This document shows, piece after piece, positions 24,995 to 34,731 of a stretch of 64,000 nt of DNA (positions are counted from its first letter, which is position 1; every line of letters starts with the position of its first letter). The notes under the pieces are model-generated. The model ran no database searches. It was given only the letters and a program-made list of their open reading frames with translations, and was not told the origin of the DNA. The DNA comes from Nitrospirota bacterium (lineage in GTDB: Bacteria > Nitrospirota > Thermodesulfovibrionia > Thermodesulfovibrionales > Magnetobacteriaceae), in contig JADFYO010000008.1 in the NCBI GenBank assembly GCA_015233015.1, forward strand, positions 1 to 64,000, given 5' to 3'. Both the position numbers and the translations under genes were made by a program.

Positions 24995-27094
24995 TTATTC
25001 TACGTGCAGCTCTATGCGGAGTTCGGCTCCTCCGCCAATGTCTCTGACAGTCAGCCTGCCGCCCAACCTGCTTTCAATTATTGTCATGGACATGTATAAC
25101 CCTATACCGGTGCCTTCCTGTTCCGGCTTGGTCGTGAAATAAGGCTCGAATATCCTTTCGATTATGTCAGGTGGAATACCCCCGCCGTTGTCGCTTATGG
25201 TTATTATCAGTTTATTGTCTTTCTTTGTGAGACTGATATTTATTATGCCCTCGATCTTTTCAGCCAACGACAAGATCGCATCCCTGGCGTTGTTTATCAG
25301 GTTTAATATTACGTGTTTGAACTCATTCGGATAACCTGTTATTTCATAATTATCAGGCGAATCCCCTTTATCGAACAAGATTGTAATATCTTTTCTTTTT
25401 AACATCTTTTCATTCATAAATAGTATCTCTTCTATGGCTTTTGCCAGGCTAAACCTGACTTTACCTTTTGAAGGGCTTAAGAAACTTCTGAAATCGTCAA
25501 CGGTTTTCGTCATAAATTCTACCTGTTCCAAAACGCTTACAACCGCTTTATTTATATATTCCCTGTCAACGCCTTCATATTCGTAGGCGTCTTCCAGGTC
25601 CTGGGCGATTAAACTGATAACATTCAGAGGCTGCTTCCACTGATGGGCTATAAGGGTAATCATCTCTCCCATGGTTGCCAGTTTGGATTGCTGAACAAGG
25701 ATTTGCTCTCGTTTTAACTTGTTTCTTATCTCCTCATGTACCATTTTCTCGAGGTTCTGAGCCACCTCTTCCATCATTTGTTGTGACATCCTTAACTGTT
25801 CCATTTCTCGTTTGCGAACCGTAATGTCCCTGATGACGCCAGTCGAACCACCGGCAGTCTTTTTTGGCTTTATCAGCCCAAGAGTTCCAGAAAACTCTTT
25901 CTCCATCGATACTTCATTGATTTCATAGACGCCGCTGCTATTTATCTCTCCAACTATTACCTCTCCAACTATTATATCGGAGCTGGCGCTTATGACAGAG
26001 CTGCCCTTATGCCTCTTTTTCACAATATGGAGTTCCAATCCAAATGTGCACCTCGCACCAGTCCTCCTTTCGTCAAATAATTTTGGAGGGCTGTTTGGGT
26101 CAGTTCGATTTGACAAGACTATGGAACGGCTTACAAGTCCCACATCCTCCGGCGATACTATTATGCTGAAATGCTGTCCTAAAAGTTCACCCGGCTCATA
26201 TCCAAGCATGGTTATTGCATTATTGACAAATGTAAAAATCCCGTCTTTGTCAACCATATATACTATGTCAGGGATAGTTTCTAAAAGGGTTCGATATCTC
26301 TCTTCCGATGCCTGTAGTCTTAGAAGGTTTTCTTTTTGACTGTATGTGATTTCCCAATTAAATATCTTCAATATATTTATAATGCTGAAAGCGAGAACCG
26401 CAGCAATGCCTGCCCTGAATACCTGAACGGGAATCCCCACAACTTTCAAAAACGAATCGGTGTTGAGAATATCAGCGGGGAAAAAATCCACCCTGTTAAC
26501 AACCAATCCTCCCAAAATCGAATATATAAAAAAGGCCGCGCTTGTTATAAAAAAATATTTTTTGACATTTATTCTTGACAACATCTTCTTGTCACACCGG
26601 TAATATGAATAAAAACCATACGCTGTCATAAACGACCCCATAAACCCCATGATATATCTTGCGGCTGCGCTGTCCAGCTTTGGTGCGGAGATTATGGCGA
26701 TGAAAAGGACTGTGCCGACGGCCCCGGCAGTCAACCACCAGCCCATGTATTTGGCTGCCATTACCTGGCATGAAGGGGAATCCACAACCGAAACCCTTAC
26801 AATCCTCCTGCCGAATTCAAATAAAAAGACATATGAACCGGCCAGACAACACCATCGTATAAAATCTAACGTCGTATTCGTGCCCTTAATAATAACCCAC
26901 ATGTCCAGCCATTCGTTGCCCCCGTGGAGTAATCCAAAGCCCGCCAGGAGCCAAAGAGTCCCTGTCCACCTAAACGCGCTGCCCTCTTTCGGCTGTAACG
27001 CGATAGCAAGCCCCATCACGATAAAAGACAGTCCATAGACGAAAAATACGATGTCCATGTTGTCGCCAATCATGCGGGTTAATTCTAAAATCAC
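24995..27094 (-). CDS. Membrane-bound PAS sensor histidine kinase
   Basis: 699 residues. The N-terminal ~245 form six to eight membrane helices (FFVYGLSFIVMGLAIAL, LWLLAGFGLLHGGNEWLDM and others), a sensor type often found on GGDEF proteins and kinases. A PAS domain follows (IPDIVYMVDKDGIFTFVN, ~265-400), then a coiled coil and the kinase core: H-box AHQWKQPLNVIS, N-box LNLINNARDAI, and G-boxes SDNGGGIPP and GTGIGLYM. No response regulator gene is adjacent, so the partner is elsewhere. Inside the PAS region a 15-base unit is tandemly repeated (25947-25976), giving IVGEVIVGEI. Start uncertain: GTG at 27094 or ATG at 27073. Confidence 0.9.
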   Translation of the reverse strand: MILELTRMIGDNMDIVFFVYGLSFIVMGLAIALQPKEGSAFRWTGTLWLLAGFGLLHGGNEWLDMWVIIKGTNTTLDFIRWCCLAGSYVFLFEFGRRIVRVSVVDSPSCQVMAAKYMGWWLTAGAVGTVLFIAIISAPKLDSAAARYIMGFMGSFMTAYGFYSYYRCDKKMLSRINVKKYFFITSAAFFIYSILGGLVVNRVDFFPADILNTDSFLKVVGIPVQVFRAGIAAVLAFSIINILKIFNWEITYSQKENLLRLQASEERYRTLLETIPDIVYMVDKDGIFTFVNNAITMLGYEPGELLGQHFSIIVSPEDVGLVSRSIVLSNRTDPNSPPKLFDERRTGARCTFGLELHIVKKRHKGSSVISASSDIIVGEVIVGEINSSGVYEINEVSMEKEFSGTLGLIKPKKTAGGSTGVIRDITVRKREMEQLRMSQQMMEEVAQNLEKMVHEEIRNKLKREQILVQQSKLATMGEMITLIAHQWKQPLNVISLIAQDLEDAYEYEGVDREYINKAVVSVLEQVEFMTKTVDDFRSFLSPSKGKVRFSLAKAIEEILFMNEKMLKRKDITILFDKGDSPDNYEITGYPNEFKHVILNLINNARDAILSLAEKIEGIINISLTKKDNKLIITISDNGGGIPPDIIERIFEPYFTTKPEQEGTGIGLYMSMTIIESRLGGRLTVRDIGGGAELRIELHVE

Positions 27095-27296
27095 AACCTC
27101 CCATTGTTATTGCATATTATTATAAAACATTATATACTACCCACGGCAGCAAAGGGAAACAGCCGCCCCCTTCCCTTCTGTGCCGCAGATATCCGACTAA
27201 AGATAACACGACGGACAATATATTGTCAAATGCAGGACGTTTTTTGTCTTACCAAAGTAGAAATGTCCTTTGGATTAACACCTAAAGAAAAAAAAG

Positions 27297-27326
27297 TTGA
27301 CGCCGTTAAGCGATTTTTACTACACT
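27297..27326 (+). promoter_or_regulatory. Candidate promoter of the ppi-hsp20-lon operon
   Basis: TTGACG (27297-27302), 18-base spacer, TACACT (27321-27326), about 115 bases before the cyclophilin ATG. No CIRCE element was seen. The stretch 27095-27439 holds nothing else that can be supported. Confidence 0.4.
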
Positions 27327-27439
27327 TATAACTACCAAGCGGCAATGTCTTAAAGAGCGGGAACGTGAAGGACTACCGGTTGTTTTATCCCGATAAGATT
27401 TCACAGCCGAAAGCCGCATCTAAAAAGGAGATGGACGCG

Positions 27440-27937
27440 ATGACAGAACAACACGCAGTTATAGAGACGGGCTTTGGCAGGATTAATCTGAAATTCTATC
27501 CTGATACTGCACCACTCCATGTGAATAATTTTATAGAGCTTGCAAAAAAAGGGTATTATAATGGCACTACATTCCACAGGGTGATCCCGGGATTTATGAT
27601 TCAGGGCGGCGACCCCAACACAAAAGACCACGACAAATCAAACCACGGCACGGGAGGTCCGGGCTACACTGTGAAGGCGGAGTTCAACGATAAGCCGCAC
27701 AAGCGCGGAATTCTCTCGATGGCAAGGGCGCAGCACCCTGATTCGGCCGGCTCACAGTTTTTTATCTGCGTCTCAGACTCTCCATTTCTCGACGGACAAT
27801 ACACAGTATTTGGAGAAGTCATCGAAGGCATGGATGTCGTCGATAAAATCGTCTCTGTGCCCAGGGATGTGCGCGACAACCCTAAGGAAAGGATTGAAAT
27901 GACTGTCGGAATAGTTGAAGTGGAACATGATGTATGA
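27440..27937 (+). CDS. ppiB: Peptidyl-prolyl cis-trans isomerase, cyclophilin type
   Basis: 165 residues, the standard size of a cytoplasmic cyclophilin. It has the active-site signature FHRVIPGFMIQGGDP (catalytic Arg), MARAQHPDSAGSQFFIC and the conserved LDGQYTVFGEVIEGMDVVDKI. The ATG at 27440 has AAGGAG nine bases upstream; a GTG at 27365 in frame would add 25 non-conserved residues. No signal peptide, so it is cytosolic. It starts a plus-strand proteostasis run with hsp20 and lon. Confidence 0.93.
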   Translation: MTEQHAVIETGFGRINLKFYPDTAPLHVNNFIELAKKGYYNGTTFHRVIPGFMIQGGDPNTKDHDKSNHGTGGPGYTVKAEFNDKPHKRGILSMARAQHPDSAGSQFFICVSDSPFLDGQYTVFGEVIEGMDVVDKIVSVPRDVRDNPKERIEMTVGIVEVEHDV

Positions 27938-27949
27938 TAGGATAATGGC

Positions 27950-28321
27950 TTGAAAAATAAAAAAGATGATAGGATAATTTGTGCGGCGGAGACTACCATA
28001 CCGCTTCCGCCTATGGATATTTATGAAACCTCCGATATGCTGGTCTTCGACATTGACCTGCCCGGAGTGGCAATTCAGGATATGTCGCTGACAGTATATG
28101 ACGACATAGTCGTAATCGAGGGTATCAGAAGCAAATTATCTATAGATAACTGCCGTTTTCTTTGCATGGAAAGGACTCACGAGACCTTCAGGCGGATGAT
28201 AAAACTGCCTGTAAAGGTCAATACTGCGTCTGCATCGGCTGTTTATAAGGACGGCGTTATCACGCTGAGTTTCCCAAAGATAAAGGACAGAGTATTCCAA
28301 ATCAGAATTGAAAAGGAGTGA
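27950..28321 (+). CDS. Hsp20/alpha-crystallin small heat-shock protein
   Basis: 123 residues covering an alpha-crystallin domain: [20 protein letters not shown] strand pair, [27 protein letters not shown] and the closing [12 protein letters not shown] with the G-V-L-like edge. The C-terminal tail ends in a Q-I-R-I segment resembling the IxI oligomerisation motif. Small heat-shock proteins hold unfolding proteins for refolding or degradation; lon follows at once (stop and start regions four bases apart). The start is uncertain: TTG at 27950 has a weak RBS, and an ATG at 28013 would remove 21 residues. Confidence 0.88.
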   Translation: MKNKKDDRIICAAETTIPLPPMDIYETSDMLVFDIDLPGVAIQDMSLTVYDDIVVIEGIRSKLSIDNCRFLCMERTHETFRRMIKLPVKVNTASASAVYKDGVITLSFPKIKDRVFQIRIEKE

Positions 28322-28323
28322 GC

Positions 28324-30729
28324 ATGGGTGAAGCCGATAAAAAAGACGAAAAAGAAATAGAGATACCAGACACACTGCCGATACTGCCAGTTCGTGACAT
28401 TGTGGTGTTTCCATATATGATACTCCCGCTGTTTGTGGGCAGGGAGAAATCCATAAGTGCCATAGATTATTCTTTAAATACGAACAGGATGATAATGCTG
28501 CTGACTCAGAAGGATTTAAACGTAGAAAATCCAGATTCAGACGACCTCTTCAGCGTAGGCACGGTTGGGCTGATTATGAGAATGCTCAAACTGCCGGACG
28601 GCAGGGTGAAAATCCTCGTTCAGGGGCTTGCCAAGGCCAGAGCTCTCAACATAGTGGAAAAGGATGGTATCTATGTGGCCTCTATCGAAAAAATCGAAGA
28701 GCGCAAGCCCGAGGTTATCACCCTTGAAATAGAGGCCCTGATACGAAACGTCAAAGAGCAAATCGACAAGACGCTCTCTCTGGGAAAGACCATCCTTCCG
28801 GATATTATGATAGTTATAGAAAACCTCGACGACCCGGGGCGCCTTGGCGACCTTGTCGCCTCTAACATAGGGCTTAAGACCGACCAGGCCCAGCGCATTC
28901 TGGAAATTGACGACCCCGTGGAGAGGCTCAGGAAGGTCAGCGAGATACTTAACCGCGAAATAGAGCTGCTTATTGTGCAGCAGAAGATTCAGACCGAGGC
29001 CAGAGGGGAAATCGACAAGACACAGCGCGAGTATTTCCTCAGAGAGCAGCTCAAGGCGATACAAAAAGAACTCGGCGATATAGACGAAAAGATGGAGGAA
29101 ATCAGGGAATTCAGGAAGAAAATCGTAGAAGCCAAGATGCCTGAGAAGGTATTAGCAGAGGCCGAGAAGCAGCTTAAACGGCTTGAAAAGATGCACCCCG
29201 ACAGTGCCGAGGCCGCTACCGTGCGCACATATCTGGATTGGCTCGTTGAGCTGCCATGGTCAAAGGCAACAAAGGATAACTTAAATATAAAGGTTGCAAA
29301 GAAGGTACTCAACGAGGACCACTACGACCTTGAAAAAATAAAAGAGAGGATATTGGAGTACCTGAGCGTAAGAAAATTAAATCCTAAGATGAAAGGCCCT
29401 ATACTGTGTTTTATCGGCCCGCCGGGCGTAGGAAAGACGTCTTTGGGGAAGTCCATAGCCCGCTCGCTAGGGCGTGAGTTCGTGCGAATCTCCCTTGGAG
29501 GAGTAAGAGACGAGGCTGAGATAAGGGGACACAGGCGGACATACGTCGGGGCGCTTCCAGGCCGTATAATCCAGGGCATTAAGCAGGCCGGCATGAATAA
29601 CCCTGTGTTTATGCTCGATGAAGTGGATAAAATCGGTACGGATTTCAGGGGCGACCCCTCCTCGGCACTCCTCGAGGTGCTGGACCCTGAACAAAATAAC
29701 TCATTCGTTGACCACTACCTGGGGGTCCCGTTTGACCTTACCCATGTCATGTTCATAACGACCGGCAATATTACCGACACAATACCAAGTCCTCTGCGAG
29801 ACAGAATGGAGCTGATACACCTTTCCGGTTACACGTCAGAGGAAAAGGTTGGCATAGCGGGAAACTATCTCATACCCAAGCAGTTCGGCGAGCACGGTAT
29901 CGGAAAACACATAATGAAAATCTCCGGCCCTGCCCTTCTTATGTTGATTGCCCAATACACAAGAGAGGCGGGGGTAAGGAATCTTGAGCGCTCCATTGCG
30001 ACATTGTGCAGGAAGGTAGCAAAACAGATAGCCGAGGGGAAGAAAAAGAAGTTTGTCATATCGAATAAGAATCTGCATAAGTTCATGGGCCCGCCGCGTT
30101 TTCTGCCTGAAGAGGAGATGAAAAAAGACGAGGTAGGCGTAGCCACTGGGCTGGCGTGGACTGAGGCCGGTGGCGATATAATATATGTCGAAGCTATAAC
30201 GATGAAAGGAAAGGGAGGTTTGACCATTACCGGGCAACTTGGCGACATTATGAAGGAATCGGCTCAGGCAGCCATGTCTTACGTACGCTCGAGGGCAAAA
30301 GAGCTTGACATCAGCGACGACTTATTCTCCAAAAAGGATGTTCACATACATGTTCCCGCCGGGGCCATCCCCAAGGACGGCCCATCTGCCGGTATAACGC
30401 TTACTACAGCCATAGCCTCTGCCCTGACCGGAAAGCCTATCCACAAGAACATTGCCATGACAGGAGAGGTTACCCTGCGCGGCACCGTGCTTCCCATCGG
30501 CGGCCTGAAGGAAAAATCCCTCGCCGCTAAGCGCATGGGGATAAAGAAGATAATTGTCCCTAAGCGAAACGAAAAAGACCTCGAGGATATCCCTAAATAT
30601 ATCAAAAAAGACATGGAGTTCATTTTCGTAGAAACCATGGATCAGGTGCTGGCCATTGCGCTGATAAACGACAACGCCAAAGGAACAAAGGTTAAAGCAG
30701 AGAAAGACAAATCCTCAAATGGCGCGTAA
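28324..30729 (+). CDS. lon: ATP-dependent protease Lon
   Basis: 801 residues in the LonA order: N-terminal substrate-binding domain ([20 protein letters not shown]), coiled coil, AAA+ module with Walker [10 protein letters not shown] (~364) and [11 protein letters not shown], and the protease domain with the Ser-Lys dyad (Ser in [10 protein letters not shown] ~688, Lys in [15 protein letters not shown]). It degrades misfolded and regulatory proteins in the cytoplasm. The ATG at 28324 is chosen over the GTG at 28318 because AAAAGGAG is correctly spaced. Coupled to the small heat-shock gene upstream. Confidence 0.97.
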   Translation: MGEADKKDEKEIEIPDTLPILPVRDIVVFPYMILPLFVGREKSISAIDYSLNTNRMIMLLTQKDLNVENPDSDDLFSVGTVGLIMRMLKLPDGRVKILVQGLAKARALNIVEKDGIYVASIEKIEERKPEVITLEIEALIRNVKEQIDKTLSLGKTILPDIMIVIENLDDPGRLGDLVASNIGLKTDQAQRILEIDDPVERLRKVSEILNREIELLIVQQKIQTEARGEIDKTQREYFLREQLKAIQKELGDIDEKMEEIREFRKKIVEAKMPEKVLAEAEKQLKRLEKMHPDSAEAATVRTYLDWLVELPWSKATKDNLNIKVAKKVLNEDHYDLEKIKERILEYLSVRKLNPKMKGPILCFIGPPGVGKTSLGKSIARSLGREFVRISLGGVRDEAEIRGHRRTYVGALPGRIIQGIKQAGMNNPVFMLDEVDKIGTDFRGDPSSALLEVLDPEQNNSFVDHYLGVPFDLTHVMFITTGNITDTIPSPLRDRMELIHLSGYTSEEKVGIAGNYLIPKQFGEHGIGKHIMKISGPALLMLIAQYTREAGVRNLERSIATLCRKVAKQIAEGKKKKFVISNKNLHKFMGPPRFLPEEEMKKDEVGVATGLAWTEAGGDIIYVEAITMKGKGGLTITGQLGDIMKESAQAAMSYVRSRAKELDISDDLFSKKDVHIHVPAGAIPKDGPSAGITLTTAIASALTGKPIHKNIAMTGEVTLRGTVLPIGGLKEKSLAAKRMGIKKIIVPKRNEKDLEDIPKYIKKDMEFIFVETMDQVLAIALINDNAKGTKVKAEKDKSSNGA

Positions 30730-30732
30730 GGC

Positions 30733-31734
30733 ATGATACTCTCAGGAAGCGCCGGGCATGTCGGAGAACTCGCGCTTGTCAGGTACATACGGGATGAGTT
30801 CTCTAAGGGTTTATTAAGAAATAACCTTTCGATAGGCATAGGGGATGATGCGGCCGTAGTGAGGGTTGGCGGCAGGAACCTGCTTATCAGTGCCGATACG
30901 ATGTGCGAAGGGGTTCACTTCGACATGTCCTTTATAACGGCATATCAGGTAGGTTACAAGCTGGTATCTGTTAACGTAAGCGATATATACGCGATGGGTG
31001 GAACGCCGGAATGGTTCTTACTGACCACATCGTTTCCCGCCGGCACTTCAGAAACATTTGCACAAGAGTTTTTATCCGGCATTAATGACGCGCTAAACCA
31101 CTATGGCGCAGCTCTTATCGGAGGCGACGTTACGTCCTCAAATTCAGGGATTGTGGTGACTGGCATAGTTCTCGGTTTTGCCGATACACCCATATCGAGA
31201 AAGGGTGCGCGCCCCGGTGATAAGATATATGTTACTGGGGCGCTGGGGGACTCTGCCTGCGGCCTTGAGCTGCTTAAAAAAATCATGGCCCCCGTTGCAG
31301 TTGAAAAGGACGATGGGCCAAATATGCCCCTGCCGTGGGAGATAATGAGGCCGCTCCTTCAGAGACACCTTATGCCCAAGGTTATCAGGCCGGTCTTCGG
31401 AGGTTGTGCTGTCAGCTCTATGATGGACATAAGCGACGGCCTTGCGCTCGATCTCAGGCGGCTTTGTGAGGAGAGCGGCGTCGGCGCTATGATTTATGAA
31501 AATAAGATCCCTATGTCTGGTCAAATGCTCCTCTCGGCGAAATTCTTAAACAAGGACCCGCTCAGGTTCAGTCTTTGCGGCGGTGAGGACTATGAGTACC
31601 TGTTTACCTCTTCAGCAGATATAGATACGGCGCACTATATCGGAGATGTAACAGACAGGGGGCTTTTCTTAATCGGCAAAGACGGCAAATCAATAGAGTT
31701 GATGGACTGCGGCTATGAGCATTTCAAAACTTAA
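30733..31734 (+). CDS. thiL: Thiamine-monophosphate kinase
   Basis: ThiL phosphorylates thiamine monophosphate to the active diphosphate. The 333-residue length is standard for this PurM-like ATP-binding family. Seen are the Mg-ATP loop IGIGDDAAVVRVG, DTMCEGVHFDMSF, VSVNVSDIYAMGGTPEW, LIGGDVTSSN and MMDISDGLALDL, and the C-terminal SLCGGEDYEYLFT. It starts three bases after the lon stop and overlaps the next gene by 20 bases. Confidence 0.95.
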   Translation: MILSGSAGHVGELALVRYIRDEFSKGLLRNNLSIGIGDDAAVVRVGGRNLLISADTMCEGVHFDMSFITAYQVGYKLVSVNVSDIYAMGGTPEWFLLTTSFPAGTSETFAQEFLSGINDALNHYGAALIGGDVTSSNSGIVVTGIVLGFADTPISRKGARPGDKIYVTGALGDSACGLELLKKIMAPVAVEKDDGPNMPLPWEIMRPLLQRHLMPKVIRPVFGGCAVSSMMDISDGLALDLRRLCEESGVGAMIYENKIPMSGQMLLSAKFLNKDPLRFSLCGGEDYEYLFTSSADIDTAHYIGDVTDRGLFLIGKDGKSIELMDCGYEHFKT

Positions 31735-32176
31735 GGAGATGTTTAAATCCCTGATGGGCAGCAACGCCTCGCCAAAGAATATGGCTGCGTCTTTTGGCGT
31801 TGGGACATTAATAGGTATGTCGCCATTATTTGGGATTCACACATTTCTGGGTTTGTTCGCGGCCTTAGTGTTTAAACTCAACAAGCCTGCCACGATTACG
31901 GGCGTTTATGTTACCAATCCGTTTACCATTGTACCAATTTATACGTTTAGTACATGGGTTGGGATAAAGCTCATGAGGATGGATTTGGGTATATTGAAAC
32001 TTGATTTTAAGCATATTACGTTTTCAAATGTGATACACGAATTAGGCGCTTTCCTTCTGCCATTTTTCGTAGGTTCGACGGTTTGTGCAATAATCGGCGG
32101 TCTTTTGAGTTATTATATAATGCTCCAGGTCTTCCTGTACAGAGATAAAAAGAGACCCCGCGAAACCACGGTATGA
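31715..32176 (+). CDS. DUF2062 membrane protein
   Basis: 153 residues with the DUF2062 pattern: SPKNMAASFGVGTLIGMSPLFG followed by hydrophobic helices, NPFTIVPIYTF, and a C-terminal membrane pair (LGAFLLPFFVGSTVCAIIGG and LSYYIMLQVFLY). It is an inner-membrane protein of unknown role; in other bacteria the domain is found alone or fused to glycosyltransferases. It overlaps thiL by 20 bases and rimO by 4 (ATGA), so it is co-translated with them. Confidence 0.85.
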   Translation: MSISKLKEMFKSLMGSNASPKNMAASFGVGTLIGMSPLFGIHTFLGLFAALVFKLNKPATITGVYVTNPFTIVPIYTFSTWVGIKLMRMDLGILKLDFKHITFSNVIHELGAFLLPFFVGSTVCAIIGGLLSYYIMLQVFLYRDKKRPRETTV

Positions 32177-33513
32177 GGCCATCCTTATCACCAACATTGT
32201 CAATAATTACGCTTGGCTGTCCAAAGAACCAGGCCGACTCGCAACGCCTCGAGCGGCTCTTTGCCTCAGAGGGGTTTTCATGTACTGAGGCGCCGGAAGA
32301 CGCCGGAATTATACTCATAAACACATGCGGATTTATCGAAGCAGCCAGAGCCGAGTCGATAAACGAAATCCTTGAACTTGCGGCTTGTAAGACCAGCGGG
32401 AAAACGCTTCTCGTCTTTGGATGTCTGGCAGAGAGATATAAGGAAGAGCTGGTAAAAGAAATACCGGAGATCGATGCCATCTTCGGCGTGGGACAAGAGC
32501 CGGCCATAGTTGAGTATTGCAGAAAAAACGCGAAGGCTGTCAGGACACCTAAGAGTGTCTGGACACCTAAGAGTGTCTGGACACCTGCAGCGCATACAGA
32601 GATACTCAGTCCGCGGCCTCTTCCCTACGCCTATCTGAAGATAGCCGATGGCTGCAACCGTGGCTGCCGCTTTTGCGCTATACCGTTAATCCGCGGGCGT
32701 TTTAAGAGCGCTGCCATTACCGGCATACTGGAAGAGGCCGTAATGCACCTTCAGGAAGGCAAGCGGGAGCTGATACTTGTTGCCCAGGACCTGGCATCTT
32801 TTGGCGTGGACACAGGGGAGAGCCTCGTTACGCTTCTTGACGCCCTCGCCTCTTTAGATGGGGATTTCTGGATACGCCTTATGTACTTATATCCCACCGC
32901 GGTCAGCGACGCACTTATTGATTGTATTAAGAGGCACGATAAGGTAATTTTAAGATATCTCGATATTCCCATTCAGCACTCCGAGGACGGCATCCTAAGG
33001 GCGATGGGGCGGGCGGGGTCTCGCGGCGGTTATATCGACTTATTTGAAAGGATAAGGTCTCAACTGCCCGATGTGTGTCTCAGGACTACGCTGATGGCGG
33101 GATTCCCCGGTGAGAGCGCCAGGGATTTCAAGGCACTCCTGTCATTTGTCGAAGAGGTGAAATTTGACAGGTTGGGCGTCTTTGCCTATTCGGACGAACC
33201 TGGCACTGCTGCCTTTGGGATGACTAAGAAGGTCACTAAAAAGACCACGTTAAGGCGGGTAGAAGAGATAATGTTGCTGCAAGCGGAAATATCATACGAA
33301 AAAAACCGCGCGTTAGTCGGAAGACAATTCAGAGGTTTAATTGACGAGGTACAAGACGGCACTGCCCTTGCCAGATTATACTGCCATGCCCCCGAAATTG
33401 ACGGCTGTGTCGTTATCGAAAATATCCGAGGCGATTTTACCACGAATGATTTTATCGATATTCGGATAACAGACGCAGAGGAGTATGACCTCAGAGGGGA
33501 TATAATTTATTGA
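32173..33513 (+). CDS. rimO: Ribosomal protein uS12 methylthiotransferase
   Basis: RimO attaches a methylthio group to Asp89 of ribosomal protein S12. The 446 residues comprise the N-terminal MTTase domain with three cluster cysteines (LGCPKNQ, INTCGFI, FGCLAER), the radical SAM core C-x3-C-x2-C in DGCNRGCRFCAIP, and a C-terminal TRAM domain. PLIRGRFKS and YLYPTAV favour RimO over MiaB. Between the first two domains is a short in-frame tandem repeat (SVWTPK) not expected in the family. Confidence 0.93.
   Translation: MRPSLSPTLSIITLGCPKNQADSQRLERLFASEGFSCTEAPEDAGIILINTCGFIEAARAESINEILELAACKTSGKTLLVFGCLAERYKEELVKEIPEIDAIFGVGQEPAIVEYCRKNAKAVRTPKSVWTPKSVWTPAAHTEILSPRPLPYAYLKIADGCNRGCRFCAIPLIRGRFKSAAITGILEEAVMHLQEGKRELILVAQDLASFGVDTGESLVTLLDALASLDGDFWIRLMYLYPTAVSDALIDCIKRHDKVILRYLDIPIQHSEDGILRAMGRAGSRGGYIDLFERIRSQLPDVCLRTTLMAGFPGESARDFKALLSFVEEVKFDRLGVFAYSDEPGTAAFGMTKKVTKKTTLRRVEEIMLLQAEISYEKNRALVGRQFRGLIDEVQDGTALARLYCHAPEIDGCVVIENIRGDFTTNDFIDIRITDAEEYDLRGDIIY
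32543..32586 (+). repeat. 18-bp tandem repeat inside rimO
   Basis: The unit ggacacctaagagtgtct occurs at 32543-32560 and 32561-32578, with a third partial copy at 32579-32586. Each unit contains GACAC..GTGTC and could fold. It stays in frame and encodes TPKSVW repeats in the linker before the radical SAM domain. Confidence 0.85.
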
Positions 33514-33550
33514 AACACTGCCGCACAATTAATGTTAAAATTACGTAGTT

Positions 33551-34444
33551 ATGGCAGACGAGACCGATGTTATATATCACCGCCAGGAACCACGTGAAGC
33601 GCCCTTAAAGGGGCTGACGCGCCTTCATGTAATCTTATTTGTTGCGACTTTCTTTACCACGCTGCTTGCCGGGATGTTACAAAAGGGCATCAATCCCGTA
33701 GACGAGCCGTGGAGGTTTTACGAGGGGCTGCCATTTGCGCTGACGCTGCTTACGATTTTACTTACACATGAGTTAGGGCATTATTATTGGTCAATAAGAC
33801 ATCACACTGCGGCCACGCTGCCATATTTTATACCTGCCCCCTTGTCGCCAATCGGCACGTTTGGGGCGTTTATCAAGATGAAATCCCCGATAACCACTCG
33901 TACCGCCCTTATAGACATAGGGGCTTCGGGGCCGATTGCCGGTTTTATAGTTTCGTTTATAGCTGCCGCAGGGGGGCTGTTTTATTCTGAGATTGGCTTA
34001 GTAAATAGTAAGGCGGGGGGGATGGTCTTAGGGGATTCGCTGTTGTTTTCATTACTTACGAGGCTCATAGTTGGTACGCCGCCCGTAGGACAGGACGTGA
34101 TATTAAATCCGGTTGCCTTTGCCGGCTGGCTGGGTTTTTTTGTCACATCGATGAATCTTTTACCGATAGGGCAGCTTGACGGCGGGCATATAATGTTCTC
34201 GGTCATAGGGAGGAAGCACTTGTGGGTTTCCGGCGTACTGGTAGTGTGTCTGATTATAATGGGTGAAGTGTTCTGGAATGGATGGTGGTTTTGGGCATTA
34301 TTGATGAGTGTGCTGGGCTTAAGACACCCTCCGGTCATTTTCGATGAGATCCCATTAGAGCCGTCAAGAAAAAAGGTGGCGTTAATCTCGCTTGCCATAT
34401 TTATAGTAACATTTGTACCTGCGCCATTTACGGTTATGGAATGA
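33551..34444 (+). CDS. Site-2-protease-like M50 membrane metalloprotease
   Basis: 297 residues, multi-spanning. The zinc motif HELGH lies in TLLTILLTHELGHYY and the third ligand in LLPIGQLDGGHI, the M50 pair. The PLSPIGTFGAFIKM loop and long second half are like the EGY1/plant S2P-like and bacterial 'site-2 protease family' proteins. Substrate unknown; there is no adjacent anti-sigma gene. It starts 37 bases after rimO, probably at the end of the same transcription unit. Confidence 0.88.
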   Translation: MADETDVIYHRQEPREAPLKGLTRLHVILFVATFFTTLLAGMLQKGINPVDEPWRFYEGLPFALTLLTILLTHELGHYYWSIRHHTAATLPYFIPAPLSPIGTFGAFIKMKSPITTRTALIDIGASGPIAGFIVSFIAAAGGLFYSEIGLVNSKAGGMVLGDSLLFSLLTRLIVGTPPVGQDVILNPVAFAGWLGFFVTSMNLLPIGQLDGGHIMFSVIGRKHLWVSGVLVVCLIIMGEVFWNGWWFWALLMSVLGLRHPPVIFDEIPLEPSRKKVALISLAIFIVTFVPAPFTVME

Positions 34445-34499
34445 ATCGATGATAGCGAACATGGCAAAAGCAGAGGAAACTACAGCCGGACGGGGGAAA

Positions 34500-34575
34500 T
34501 GGTAGGCGGAACAGGGCTCGAACCTGTGACCCCAGCCTTGTAAGGGCTGTGCTCTCCCAACTGAGCTACCCGCCC
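34500..34575 (-). tRNA. tRNA-Val(TAC)
   Basis: The minus-strand cloverleaf starts GGGCGGGTAGCTCAG and ends TTCGAGCCC...CCA, with CCA encoded. The anticodon stem CAGCC/GGCTG holds the loop CTTACAA, so the anticodon is TAC (valine, codon GTA). The acceptor stem has G-T pairs at both ends. 76 nt. Confidence 0.95.
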
Positions 34576-34589
34576 ACGTCAAGTTTGTA

Positions 34590-34619
34590 ATTATCCCATA
34601 GTCTGATGGCGTTTGTCAA
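34590..34619 (-). promoter_or_regulatory. Promoter of tRNA-Val
   Basis: On the minus strand TTGACA (34614-34619), an 18-base spacer and GATAAT (34590-34595), fifteen bases before the mature tRNA 5' end. Confidence 0.6.
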
Positions 34620-34626
34620 GCGGCAA

Positions 34627-34668
34627 AATTGCCCTTTTTAAGTCAATGGCAAGCCAAAGCAGAAATAT
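34627..34668 (+). repeat. Imperfect direct repeat, left copy
   Basis: This copy contains CAAGCCAAAGCAGAAATAT (34650-34668), which matches CAAGCCAAAACAGAAAAAT at 35474-35492 with two mismatches. The bases before it are also alike (TTGCCCTTTTT and CTGCCCCTTTT). The two copies bracket the second MntA/HepT module. Confidence 0.5.
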
Positions 34669-34678
34669 CCTAAATGAC

Positions 34679-34707
34679 TTAACAATTCATTTATGTTAAA
34701 ATATCAT
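34679..34707 (+). promoter_or_regulatory. Promoter of the second MntA/HepT module
   Basis: TTAACA (34679-34684), 17-base spacer, TATCAT (34702-34707), 24 bases before the GTG start. Confidence 0.5.
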
Positions 34708-34731
34708 GAATTCTGATATGAGGTGAAGAGT

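Noticed and set aside
27104..27331. 75-codon frame between the histidine kinase and the cyclophilin
   Set aside because: No RBS, no recognisable domain, unusual composition; it spans the promoter region of the next operon.
34622..34638. Short GGCAA/TTGCC hairpin followed by T run near tRNA-Val
   Set aside because: The stem is only five base pairs and sits upstream of the tRNA promoter with no plus-strand gene ending near it; too weak to call a terminator.
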